This document shows positions 1 to 7,594 of a DNA stretch of 35,310 nucleotides, one piece after another. Position 1 is the stretch's first letter. Each line of letters opens with the position of its first letter. A program made the position numbers and the translations under genes. The DNA is taken from positions 1-35,310 of the forward strand of contig JACRCI010000064.1 in the NCBI GenBank assembly GCA_016219105.1, in the 5' to 3' direction. Under the pieces are notes generated by a model, which did no database searches, was not told the DNA's origin, and saw only the letters and a program-made list of their open reading frames with translations. The DNA is from Deltaproteobacteria bacterium. Its GTDB lineage: Bacteria > Desulfobacterota > GWC2-55-46 > DRQE01.

Positions 1-223
1 AATAGAGGTACTCCATCTCGTGGTTTTCGAGCATGGCCTTTTCGACCTTGTCGTCGGAGCGGAACCTGTTCTCAACGCTTGAGCCGGTATGGAGGTTGCG
101 GAGTTTTGTCTGCACCATGCCCCTCCAGTTCCCCGGGGTGACGTGCTGGACGCTCAGAACCCTGTGCGGGGTGTTGTTAAACAGGATGGTCATGCCCACC
201 CTGAGCTGTGTTGCGGAAAGCAT
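1..223 (-). CDS. efp: Elongation factor P, N-terminal part (truncated by window edge)
   Basis: EF-P binds the ribosome beside the P-site tRNA and relieves stalling at proline runs. The visible N-terminal 74 residues form the first KOW-like beta barrel, recognisable by the segments RVLSVQHVTPG, VQTKLRNLHTG and ENRFRSDDKVEKA. The ATG at 223 is preceded by AAAGGAGA with an 11-nt gap, and an extended -10 lies upstream. The tip of the loop that carries the modified Lys34 in E. coli reads PGNWRG, so Asn32 occupies the modification position and neither lysylation nor arginine rhamnosylation would be possible at that residue. The rest of the gene lies outside the window. Family assignment is firm; the modification statement is inferred from alignment by eye. 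Confidence 0.9.
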   Translation of the reverse strand, partial: MLSATQLRVGMTILFNNTPHRVLSVQHVTPGNWRGMVQTKLRNLHTGSSVENRFRSDDKVEKAMLENHEMEYLY

Positions 224-263
224 AGGCCGTTGGTTCTCCTTTCAATGTATGTTTTATCGCAAT

Positions 264-272
264 ATTATAACA
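264..272 (-). promoter_or_regulatory. Extended -10 promoter element upstream of efp
   Basis: Read on the minus strand this is TGTTATAAT, a perfect -10 hexamer with the TGn extension. No good -35 hexamer is seen 16-18 nt upstream, which fits an extended -10 promoter. Transcription would start about 33 nt before the efp ATG. It suggests efp is transcribed separately from the aldolase gene behind it. Confidence 0.55.
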
Positions 273-327
273 CGGTTCGATTCTTTTTTGCCATAACGGA
301 TTGCGGAAAAAGGACGGGATCTGCCGC

Positions 328-348
328 CAACCAGCCGTCTTCGCCGGT
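328..348 (-). repeat. Palindromic 21-bp repeat unit at the aldolase stop codon
   Basis: On the minus strand this is ACCGGC-GAA-GACGGC followed by the linker TGGTTG, one 6-3-6 unit of the dispersed family described in the findings. The aldolase TGA (348-350) falls at its upstream edge, so the element lies at the end of that reading frame. Confidence 0.65.
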
Positions 349-1691
349 CAGCCGACCCACTTTTTGACCGCTCCAACGGTATTCACGGCGTTGAGTTTTC
401 TGAACAACAGGTCGAACCTTTCCTCGAGCTCGCGCATGAGCCTCTGCCTGTTTTCAGCCGGGATGTTCCATATCTTTTCCTTGAACGGCCCGAAACCCTT
501 TTTCCTCGTCTTGTAAATGAACTGCTCGTCCGTTTCCTTTTCCTTGCGCTCGTCCGCGCATTTTTCCGTGAGATACGCGTATATCTCTTTTTTAAGGTCC
601 TGGGGGAACGCGGGGCTGTCGTAAAGGAGGTTCTGGAAACCGGTCGCCAGATGGACCTCGGCCGCGCCTTTCTTCGGGAAGATGTCGAAGGCTTCGTCCG
701 GGAGCGTTGACGCGCCGTGCTGCACGACCCCGGCAAGCCCGTAGGCCTCCCTGGAGACATTTGAAAGCCTCTCTATGGTGTCGAAATCAACCTTGACCTT
801 TGCTATCGTGCCGTCCGGCAGGACGACCCCGCCGTGGGAAGTGCCCGTCTGCACGCTTATCTTGCTTATGCCCTTGAAATTGCCCCCGAGTATCCCGAGG
901 TAGCCGTCCATGAATGCCCTGAGTTCCGCTTCCGTGGAGTTCCTGCCGCCCACCTCGCCTATCTCCCCGCCTATGGAAACGGTCACCCCCTCCGGCTGTC
1001 TCTCCCTTATAAAAAGCGTAAGCGCGGCCGTTGTCTCGTAATTCGGCCTCTGCTGGCAGTCAACGTCCGGTTTGGAAAGGTCCACGATAGTTGAGGCGTC
1101 TATGTCTACATTGAAAAACCCGGCCTCGATCGCCTCGGCTATCAGACTTTTAAGGGCGTTTATCTCCGCGCTTTTATCCTGCGCGTACTTCTTGGCGTTT
1201 ATCTGAAAATGGTCGCCCTGTATGAACACCGGCCCATGGAAACCCTCTTTTATCGCCGCGGCCACGACCGCGGCCGAATACTCGCCCGGCCTCTGGCCGG
1301 TGTAGCCTATCTCGCTTTTGGCTATCTCGAATATGAACGCCGCGGACCTGTTCTTATGCGCGGCCCTGAACATCGCCCGCGCGGTGTCGTAGGTGAGCCC
1401 CCTTATGTTCACGGCCGGGACCGTGAAGCCGGAACATTCGCCCCTGCCCATGGCCTCATAGAGCCTCTGTATGGACGCGCACTCAATCCCCAGCGCCCTT
1501 GCGGAGCCCCTTATGATGCGGCGCGCCTCATCTCTTGCGCCCGCGTCATTGTTGAAGACCGCGTTGTATATCAAACCGTCAATAATCTCCCCCCTGAGAA
1601 GGGCGGGGTCTTTAACATCGAATCTCCCGGCCTTTTCCCTTGCCGCGCCCTTTAAAGAGTCATGCAGTTCTCCGGTTGATTTAAGCTCCAT
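348..1691 (-). CDS. Class II fructose-bisphosphate aldolase family protein
   Basis: This is a zinc-dependent class II aldolase-type TIM barrel of 447 residues, longer than the roughly 280-360 residues of the usual FbaA/GatY enzymes. Visible class II features are the metal-site region QGDHFQIN, the acidic segment NVDIDAST, GEIGEVGG, and the phosphate-binding stretch TGTSHGGVVLPDG followed by VQHGAST. About 90 extra N-terminal residues and a charged C-terminal tail flank the barrel. The ATG has AAGGAG five bases upstream. It probably acts on fructose 1,6-bisphosphate in the cytoplasm, but the long form could have another sugar-phosphate substrate. It lies 28 bp after gpsA on the same strand. 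Its stop codon abuts a palindromic repeat unit. Confidence 0.8.
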   Translation of the reverse strand: MELKSTGELHDSLKGAAREKAGRFDVKDPALLRGEIIDGLIYNAVFNNDAGARDEARRIIRGSARALGIECASIQRLYEAMGRGECSGFTVPAVNIRGLTYDTARAMFRAAHKNRSAAFIFEIAKSEIGYTGQRPGEYSAAVVAAAIKEGFHGPVFIQGDHFQINAKKYAQDKSAEINALKSLIAEAIEAGFFNVDIDASTIVDLSKPDVDCQQRPNYETTAALTLFIRERQPEGVTVSIGGEIGEVGGRNSTEAELRAFMDGYLGILGGNFKGISKISVQTGTSHGGVVLPDGTIAKVKVDFDTIERLSNVSREAYGLAGVVQHGASTLPDEAFDIFPKKGAAEVHLATGFQNLLYDSPAFPQDLKKEIYAYLTEKCADERKEKETDEQFIYKTRKKGFGPFKEKIWNIPAENRQRLMRELEERFDLLFRKLNAVNTVGAVKKWVG

Positions 1692-1719
1692 GGTAGCTCC
1701 TTTCTGAGATCAATTACCG

Positions 1720-2727
1720 TCACATCTCGCCCTTTAGTCCCCTTGTCATCAGTTCCATTACCGCCTCCCGCGGCGGTTTACCGTCGTAGAGGACTTTATA
1801 AACCCCCTCGGATATCGGCATCTCAACGCAATGCCTTCGAGCGAGTTCCATTACGGCCATGGCGGTCTTTACTCCCTCGGCAACCATATTCATGCCGGAA
1901 AGTATATCTTTAAGGCCGCGGCCCCTGCCGATCTCAAGACCGACCATGCGGTTTCTCGAAAGTTCCCCGGTGGAGGTCAGGACAAGGTCGCCCAGGCCGG
2001 AGAGGCCGTAGAACGTGCCGGGAGAGGCTTTCATCCTGACGCCGAGCCGGGCCATCTCCGCGAGACCGCGGGTGATGAGCGCGGCCCGCGCGTTAGCGCC
2101 GAGGTTAAGCCCGTCCGAGATGCCGGAGGCAATGGCAATGACGTTTTTCAACGCCCCTCCAAGCTCAACCCCGATGGGGTCGGGGTTCGTATATACGCGG
2201 AAACAGGCGGTTGAAAAGACGTCCTGCACGGCACGCGCGTCCTTTTCGGACCCGGACGCCGCGCATGCCGCGGCCGGCAACCCCCGGCTTACCTCTTTTG
2301 CGAACGTCGGGCCGGACATGACGACGATGCCCCTGGCGTTAAGCGCGTCACCCAATACTTCCCTGAGTATGCCGGAGCAGGTAAGAAGGGTTTTTTCTTC
2401 AATCCCCTTTGACGCATTCACGATGAGGCATCCGCCGGATATATGGCGGGACGCCTCTTTGAACACCTCCCTTACGCCGTGCGAAGGCACGGCGCACACG
2501 GCAATCGAGGCGCCTTTAAGCGCGTCCTGAAGCGAGGAGGTGGCAAAGAGATTTCCGGACAGCCTTACGCCCGGCAGGTAAGGGACGTTCTCGCGCGTCT
2601 TTTTTATGAGTTCGGTAATCCCGGGGCTGCGCGCCCAAAGCCTTACGCGGCCCACGCCCTTTTGAGCGAGCAGATTGGCCAGGGTCGTGCCCCAGCTTCC
2701 GGCGCCGACTATTGCAACGTTTTCCAT
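1720..2727 (-). CDS. gpsA: Glycerol-3-phosphate dehydrogenase [NAD(P)+]
   Basis: GpsA reduces dihydroxyacetone phosphate to sn-glycerol 3-phosphate, the backbone for phospholipids, in the cytoplasm. The 335-residue length is normal. The N-terminal Rossmann signature is VGAGSWGTTLANLLAQKG (residues 7-24). Further family motifs are SKGIEE, SGPTFAKEV and GGALKNVIAIASG, which carries the catalytic Lys, followed by NARAALITRG and GLSGLGDLVLT. The ATG is preceded by AAGGGA. It sits between gyrA and the aldolase gene on the same strand, separated from gyrA by 81 bp filled with palindromic repeat units. Confidence 0.95.
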   Translation of the reverse strand: MENVAIVGAGSWGTTLANLLAQKGVGRVRLWARSPGITELIKKTRENVPYLPGVRLSGNLFATSSLQDALKGASIAVCAVPSHGVREVFKEASRHISGGCLIVNASKGIEEKTLLTCSGILREVLGDALNARGIVVMSGPTFAKEVSRGLPAAACAASGSEKDARAVQDVFSTACFRVYTNPDPIGVELGGALKNVIAIASGISDGLNLGANARAALITRGLAEMARLGVRMKASPGTFYGLSGLGDLVLTSTGELSRNRMVGLEIGRGRGLKDILSGMNMVAEGVKTAMAVMELARRHCVEMPISEGVYKVLYDGKPPREAVMELMTRGLKGEM

Positions 2728-2743
2728 ATGTATTCCCTTGAAA

Positions 2744-2800
2744 CCGTCGGGGGACGGCTGGTAGGCCAGCGAGGCTGGCTGAAGGGCCGTCGAGGACGGC
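2744..2800 (+). repeat. Three palindromic units between gyrA and gpsA
   Basis: Three small hairpins occur in series: CCGTC-GGGG-GACGG, then GCCAGC-GAG-GCTGGC (2765-2779), then GCCGTC-GAG-GACGGC (2786-2800). They are separated by the 6-nt linkers TGGTAG and TGAAGG, giving a 21-bp period. The block fills the gyrA-gpsA gap. This is the clearest non-coding example of the repeat architecture. The hairpins have compensating arm changes (GCCGTC/GACGGC against GCCAGC/GCTGGC), which suggests the structure matters or was the unit of copying. Confidence 0.75.
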
Positions 2801-2808
2801 CGGGCCCG

Positions 2809-5259
2809 TTATTCCTCCGTGCCCCCCTCTTCCCCTTCCTCTTCCTTTTCCGCGATAGGGGCTATGCCCATCACCTCTTCGTCCTTCTCTATGTCCATGA
2901 GCCTGACGCCCTGCGTGCTCCGGCCGATGACCGAGACGTCCTTCATCTCTATCCTTATGATCTTGCCTTTATTGGTCGTGATCATTATCTCGTCGGTATC
3001 CCTCACCTGTTCCACGGCCACGACCGGGCCGTTCTTTTCGGTTATCTTTATGTTTATAATCCCCATCCCTCCCCTTGACTGCGCGCGGTATTCCGAAAGC
3101 TGGGTCCTTTTCCCGTAGCCCCTTTCCGTTACCGTGAGGATGGTGGTGTTTTCCTCAAGGGCCTCTATGCCGACGACGCGGTCGCCCTTCCTCAGATTTA
3201 TGCCCCTTACGCCCCTTGTCTGACGTCCCATCCCCCTGACCTCCTCCTCGTTGAACCTTATGGACATACCGGCGCGCGTGCCGAGGAATATGCCCCTTTT
3301 GCCGTCGGTCAGACGCGCCCCGACGAGACTGTCGCCTTCGTCGAGGTTCACCGCTATGATGCCGCCGGAACGGATGCTGGAAAAGGCCATGAGGTCGGTC
3401 TTTTTTATAACGCCGTGGGCCGTGCCCATGACGATGAAGTTATCGCCCTTGAATTCCCTCACGGGCAGAAACGCCGTTATACGCTCCTGGGGCGAGAGGT
3501 TCAAGATGTTCACTATGGCCTTGCCTTTTGCCACCCTCCCGGCCTGGGGTATGTCGTAGACCTTGAGGGAATAGACCTTGCCGCGGTCCGTGAAGAACAA
3601 TATGTAGCTGTGGGTCGAGGCGACGAACAGGCTCGACACGAAGTCCTCCTCGCCCGTGGTCATCCCCATCTTGCCCTTGCCCCCGCGCTTCTGAAGCCTG
3701 AAAAGGCTCGTGGGGTTTCGCTTTATGTAGCCCCTGTGCGAGATGTTGACGACCATGTCCTCCTCGGCAATGACGTCCTCGATGGTTATCTCCTCGGGGT
3801 TATAGATTATCTCGGTCCTCCTGTCGTCGCCGTAGGTCTCCTTTATCTCCGTCAATTCGCCCACGATGACGCCCATGAGGAGTTTTTCGCTCGCCAGTAT
3901 TTCCTCGTATTTCTTGATAAGGGCCTGGACCTCCCGGTATTCCTCGATTATCTTCTCCCTCTCGAGCGCCGTGAGCCTCTGCAGCTTCATGTCGAGGATT
4001 GCCTGCGTCTGAACAAGGGTCAGGCCGAATTTCTTTACGAGCCCCTCTCTGGCCTCCTCCGGCCCCTTTGACGCCCTTATGAGCTTTATGACGGCGTCAA
4101 GGTTGTCTATGGCTATCTTGAGCCCCTCGAGTATATGGGCGCGCTCCCTCGCCTTTTTAAGCTCGAACACCATACGCCTGGTCGTAATCTCCTTACGGAA
4201 CCTTACGAATTCCCTCAAAAGCTCGACAATTGGCAGCACCCTCGGCTGGCCGTCCACAATGGCGAGGTTTATGATGCCGAAGGAGGACTTCATCTGTGTA
4301 TGCACGTAGAGGTTATTGAGGACGACCTCCGCCATCTCGTCCCTTTTAAGCTCCACCACTATCCTCATCCCCTCCCTGTCGGACTCGTCCCTTATGTCCG
4401 ATATGCCCTCGATCTTCTTGTCCCTCACGAGGTCGGCTATCTTTTCGATGAGCCTGGCCTTGTTCACCATGTAGGGCAGTTCCGTCACGATTATGCTGTC
4501 CCTGCCTGTCCTCGGGTGCTTTTCGGTGTTGACGCGGGCCCTCAGCTGTATTACCCCCCTTCCGGTCCTCATCGCCTCATTTATGCCGCCGGAGCCGTAT
4601 ATGAACCCCCCGGTGGGGAAATCCGGACCGGGTATGAACTTCATTATCTCCTCCACCGCGGCGTCCGGTTTGCCTATCATGTATATAATGGCGTCCGTGA
4701 CCTCCCTCAGGTTGTGCGGCGGCATGTTGGTCGCCATGCCCACGGCGATGCCGGAGGAGCCGTTGACGAGCAGGTTCGGGAAGGCGGCCGGCATTACCAG
4801 CGGCTCCTCGAGCGAGCCGTCGTAGTTCGGCATGAAATCCACGGTCTCTTTTTCAATGTCCCTGAGGAGTTCCGCGGCGAGGCGTTTAAGCCGGACCTCG
4901 GTGTAACGCATCGCGGCCGGCGGGTCTCCGTCCACCGAGCCGAAGTTCCCCTGGCCGTCTATGAGGGGATAGCGCAGGGAAAAATCCTGCACCATCCTGG
5001 TTATGGCGTCGTATACCGCCACGTCTCCGTGCGGATGGTATTTGCCGATGACGTCACCGACCACGCGCGCGGACTTTTTGAAGGGCCTGTTCCACTCAAC
5101 GCCCATCTCGTGCATCGCGAAGAGGATCCTGCGGTGCACCGGTTTAAGGCCGTCTCTTACGTCCGGCAGGGCCCTGCCGACTATGACGCTCATCGCATAG
5201 GCGAGGTAGGAACCTTGCATTTCGTCTTCTATCGCAATGGGGATCTGTTCCTGGGCCAT
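2809..5259 (-). CDS. gyrA: DNA gyrase subunit A
   Basis: GyrA is the breakage-reunion subunit of DNA gyrase, which introduces negative supercoils with GyrB. From the ATG at 5259 it has 816 residues. The frame opens at a GTG (5271), but GGAGG lies directly against that GTG and 11 nt before the ATG, so the ATG is preferred. The winged-helix region holds KPVHRRIL, the quinolone-determining segment [15 protein letters not shown], and the catalytic Tyr in [10 protein letters not shown] (Tyr119). The C-terminal beta-pinwheel carries the GyrA box QKRGGKGK, which separates gyrase from ParC. The residue equivalent to E. coli Ser83 is Val. A strong promoter lies upstream. Confidence 0.97.
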   Translation of the reverse strand: MAQEQIPIAIEDEMQGSYLAYAMSVIVGRALPDVRDGLKPVHRRILFAMHEMGVEWNRPFKKSARVVGDVIGKYHPHGDVAVYDAITRMVQDFSLRYPLIDGQGNFGSVDGDPPAAMRYTEVRLKRLAAELLRDIEKETVDFMPNYDGSLEEPLVMPAAFPNLLVNGSSGIAVGMATNMPPHNLREVTDAIIYMIGKPDAAVEEIMKFIPGPDFPTGGFIYGSGGINEAMRTGRGVIQLRARVNTEKHPRTGRDSIIVTELPYMVNKARLIEKIADLVRDKKIEGISDIRDESDREGMRIVVELKRDEMAEVVLNNLYVHTQMKSSFGIINLAIVDGQPRVLPIVELLREFVRFRKEITTRRMVFELKKARERAHILEGLKIAIDNLDAVIKLIRASKGPEEAREGLVKKFGLTLVQTQAILDMKLQRLTALEREKIIEEYREVQALIKKYEEILASEKLLMGVIVGELTEIKETYGDDRRTEIIYNPEEITIEDVIAEEDMVVNISHRGYIKRNPTSLFRLQKRGGKGKMGMTTGEEDFVSSLFVASTHSYILFFTDRGKVYSLKVYDIPQAGRVAKGKAIVNILNLSPQERITAFLPVREFKGDNFIVMGTAHGVIKKTDLMAFSSIRSGGIIAVNLDEGDSLVGARLTDGKRGIFLGTRAGMSIRFNEEEVRGMGRQTRGVRGINLRKGDRVVGIEALEENTTILTVTERGYGKRTQLSEYRAQSRGGMGIINIKITEKNGPVVAVEQVRDTDEIMITTNKGKIIRIEMKDVSVIGRSTQGVRLMDIEKDEEVMGIAPIAEKEEEGEEGGTEE

Positions 5260-5321
5260 CCCTTCAAACACCTCCGATTATTTACGGGAAAATACGGGAA
5301 GTCAGTATCGCATGACTATCT

Positions 5322-5350
5322 ATGATATTAAGGATTTACGGCACTGTCAA
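5322..5350 (-). promoter_or_regulatory. Sigma70 promoter of gyrA
   Basis: On the minus strand there is TTGACA (5345-5350), a 17-nt spacer and TATCAT (5322-5327), eleven of twelve consensus positions. The leader to the gyrA ATG is about 55 nt and contains GGAGG. It is divergent from the methyltransferase promoter 27 bp away. Confidence 0.85.
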
Positions 5351-5376
5351 GGCTTCAAATCTATGACACAAAATAT

Positions 5377-5405
5377 TTGATATCACCATTTCCGGGTGTT
5401 ACAAT
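5377..5405 (+). promoter_or_regulatory. Sigma70 promoter of the methyltransferase gene
   Basis: TTGATA (5377-5382), 17-nt spacer, TACAAT (5400-5405). Transcription would begin near 5412, about 24 nt before the GTG start. No clear Shine-Dalgarno follows. The first ATG of the transcript (5414) opens a 13-codon frame, ending at 5455, that is not in frame with the methyltransferase. Confidence 0.7.
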
Positions 5406-5435
5406 GGCCGGGCATGCCTGAAACGGCGTTGCCGG

Positions 5436-6122
5436 GTGTCTATCGTGGGCGATGAAAACCAACTTATCTTCATAAGAAAAAACGCCGGCAAGTTCGAGGG
5501 GCCGTTCCTTGAGGTCGGCTCAAGGGATTACGGGAGCACCCGGAACTTAAGGGCCGTATTTTACGGAAAAGGGGATTACGTTGGCGTTGACATGTCCGCC
5601 GGAAAGGGCGTTGACTTCGTCGTTGACCTTGCCGGAGACTTCGGGGCAACGGACAAGGCGCTCGGCGGGAGGCGTTTCAAGACAATTTTTTGCCTGAGCG
5701 TCCTTGAACATTGCGAGCAACCTTTCAAGATGGCGGAGAACCTCTCGCTCCTTATTGAACCGGGCGGCAGGATATGCGTCTCGGTGCCCTTCGCGTGGAA
5801 ATTTCACGGCTATCCCTCGGACTACTGGAGGTTTACGCGGGAGGGTGTAAAAAAACTCTTTCCGAACCTTATTTTCACCGCCGGCGAGGGGGGCGAGGCT
5901 TCATCGAGGGACAACGAATTCTTCCCGGTCTCGGAAGACACCGGAAGGATAGACTTCAGGGGAAGCCTCCACCGCAGAAGCGGCCATTGGCTGCGCGGCC
6001 TGAACGCCGACATATTCAAGATGCTCGCCGGACTGGGGCTTTTCCGGTGGGTCTTCGGCTACCCCTATGTCTTAAGACCTACCATTATCTACATGATTGG
6101 AGAATCAAAAGCCGCCGGATGA
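5436..6122 (+). CDS. Class I SAM-dependent methyltransferase
   Basis: A 228-residue protein with a Rossmann-type methyltransferase core. Motif I is FLEVGSRDYG (residues 24-33), the acidic end of strand 2 is YVGVDMS (48-54), and the strand-4 motif is IFCLSVLEHCEQPF (84-97), followed by LIEPGGRICVSVPF. The segment HGYPSDYWRFTREG is common in Methyltransf_11-like enzymes linked to polysaccharide or lipid modification, but the substrate cannot be read. GTG at 5436 is chosen as the most upstream start after the promoter; GTG 5445 is an alternative, and neither has a strong Shine-Dalgarno. It is monocistronic and convergent with the XRE regulator gene. Confidence 0.75.
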   Translation: MSIVGDENQLIFIRKNAGKFEGPFLEVGSRDYGSTRNLRAVFYGKGDYVGVDMSAGKGVDFVVDLAGDFGATDKALGGRRFKTIFCLSVLEHCEQPFKMAENLSLLIEPGGRICVSVPFAWKFHGYPSDYWRFTREGVKKLFPNLIFTAGEGGEASSRDNEFFPVSEDTGRIDFRGSLHRRSGHWLRGLNADIFKMLAGLGLFRWVFGYPYVLRPTIIYMIGESKAAG

Positions 6123-6215
6123 AATGCGCCCTGTCGGGGTCGGGGGTTTTAAAAAGGCGGGGACAAGCGCTTACGCGGACCGGGCATGATGATATCTGTT
6201 ACAGGCCGGCTATGG

Positions 6216-6683
6216 TTAATCCTTTTTCTTCTCTTCTTTTTCCTCTTTCGGCTCTTCCGAGGCTTTAACGAAAGCGTCAACGGTCCACTTCAGCACCGAG
6301 ACCGTGGCTCTATCAAGACCGCGCATGGCCTTAAGGAGTTTCCCGACGCAAACCAGTTCCTCGGGCGTCAACGCCGCCAATCCGGCGATGCCTGAAAGTC
6401 CGCCTTCCGTCCCGGCGCCGTATGGAGACGCCTCTTCGCGCGCGGCGGAGACATGCGCGCCCTCTCTTTTCACGCGCCCTTCTCCAGTGAGAAGCCAGTC
6501 AACGGAGAGGCCGTAAATAGAGGCGAACTTCAAGATGAGGTCCGAAGGAACCTTCCCCCTTTTTTTGTAATTGGAAAGCGCCTGCGGGGTTACATCGAGC
6601 GACCTCGCCACCTTTGAGTCGTTCTTGAGGCCGGCGGAGCGTTTCATCCTTTCAAGAACCTCTGTATATTTTACACTCATCAT
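6216..6683 (-). CDS. XRE-type regulator with CI-like helix-turn-helix, no peptidase domain
   Basis: The N-terminal 65 residues form a lambda-CI/XRE helix-turn-helix: SKVARSLDVTPQALSNYKKRG, written here as SKVARSLDVT then PQALSNYKKRG, followed by LSVDWLLTGEG. The remainder is a Gly/Ala-rich linker, a helical segment (EELVCVGKLLKAMRGLDRA) and a very charged Glu/Lys tail. It lacks the S24 peptidase domain found in its divergent neighbour. The frame is open from 6710, but AGGAGG lies just before the ATG at 6683 (6680 is also ATG), so the start is placed there, giving 155 residues. It may act as a Cro-like partner or competitor of the S24 protein; this is inference from the arrangement and from the shared DWLLTG motif. 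Confidence 0.75.
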   Translation of the reverse strand: MMSVKYTEVLERMKRSAGLKNDSKVARSLDVTPQALSNYKKRGKVPSDLILKFASIYGLSVDWLLTGEGRVKREGAHVSAAREEASPYGAGTEGGLSGIAGLAALTPEELVCVGKLLKAMRGLDRATVSVLKWTVDAFVKASEEPKEEKEEKKKD

Positions 6684-6900
6684 TAATCCTCCTCTTGACG
6701 GGTAAATCACCTCATGTTATAACTAAAATAGTTTTTCCGCTGTCCCGATTTGAAATATACCCTCAAACAACGTGAGTGACCTAAAACTGGAACCTGCTCT
6801 TTAGAATTCACAGTTTGCGTAAGTAAACACTGTCAAACTATAACCATAATATACCGTATTGCGTATTTTGTCAAAACATTTTTACGTTTGAGTGTAACTT
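6684..6900. promoter_or_regulatory. Divergent operator-promoter region between two repressor genes
   Basis: This AT-rich 217-bp gap separates the divergent regulators and contains several inverted repeats. They are AACTA-N3-TAGTT (6721-6733), TTTGA-N9-TCAAA (6749-6767), ACAGT...ACTGT with inner GTTT...AAAC (6812-6833), and TCAAA-N11-TTTGA (6871-6891). A possible plus-strand promoter is TTGCGT (6815-6820), 18 nt, TATAAC (6839-6844), which would overlap the third dyad. The arrangement resembles a phage immunity switch, but the operator assignments are candidates only. Confidence 0.5.
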
Positions 6901-7569
6901 ATGCTGACGCTCGGCGATAGAATAAAATATATAAGGGATGACATCCTGAAAATAAACCAGTCGGCCTTTGCCGACATGCTCGGCTTTTCGAGAATCGCCA
7001 CCATAAGCGATTATGAAAAGAACAAAAGAAATCCGGATATCTCAACCCTCTGCAAGATAGCCAACTTGAGCAGCATCTCGCTGGACTGGCTCCTTACCGG
7101 CAAGGAGCCTATCTTCATATCCGGCGCCGAGAAATCCCCCGGGGCAAACGATATTGGCAAACCCATTTATTTTGAAGAATACATGACAGTGGAAGTCTAC
7201 CCCATGGCCAGTTCGGGAAGGCCCAGGGAATTTCCCAAAGGCGAAGCCATCGGCGCCGTCTCTGTCCCCAAGAGGGACTTCAAGGCCGGCGTCGTGGCGA
7301 TAAGGGTCGAGGGCGAGAGCATGAGCCCCACCATCCTCGACGGCGCGATAGTGGGGATAGACACCACGGACCGCCATCTCCTCAGCGGAAAACTCTACGC
7401 GGTATGGCTCAACTATGAGGGCGTCACGATAAAGAGGGTTTTTGTCTACCCCGACAGGATTGTGCTTAAACCCGACAACCCAACATTCCCGGAGACCGCA
7501 ATCCCCACCGGGTCCGCCGGAGACGAATTTATAATCGGCAAAATCAAATGGGTGTTCCAGAGGTATTAA
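6901..7569 (+). CDS. HTH-S24 repressor (CI/LexA-like, self-cleaving type)
   Basis: A 222-residue transcription factor. Residues 1-68 form an XRE helix-turn-helix (QSAFADMLGFS, ATISDYEKNKRNPD, SLDWLLTG). Residues 92-220 form a signal-peptidase-like S24 domain. The catalytic Ser is Ser140 in VEGESMSPTI and the general base is Lys178 in GVTIKRVF. Proteins of this type autocleave when stimulated by activated RecA, or use the fold for dimerisation. The expected Ala-Gly or Cys-Gly cleavage pair is not obvious: the linker reads MASSGRP, so cleavage would be at Ser-Gly if it happens. The Old Yellow Enzyme gene starts only 26 bp downstream and is probably co-transcribed. Confidence 0.85.
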   Translation: MLTLGDRIKYIRDDILKINQSAFADMLGFSRIATISDYEKNKRNPDISTLCKIANLSSISLDWLLTGKEPIFISGAEKSPGANDIGKPIYFEEYMTVEVYPMASSGRPREFPKGEAIGAVSVPKRDFKAGVVAIRVEGESMSPTILDGAIVGIDTTDRHLLSGKLYAVWLNYEGVTIKRVFVYPDRIVLKPDNPTFPETAIPTGSAGDEFIIGKIKWVFQRY

Positions 7570-7594
7570 CGCATCGCGCCAAAGAGGATGCCGC

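Noticed and set aside
2744-2800. CRISPR-like array or terminator between gyrA and gpsA
   Set aside because: The units are hairpins with a 21-bp period and no unique spacers, and no T-run follows, so neither label fits.
4135-5325. A 396-codon plus-strand open frame opposite gyrA, and similar long frames opposite most genes
   Set aside because: These are shadows of GC-rich codon usage; the minus-strand genes have clear family motifs and the plus-strand translations do not.
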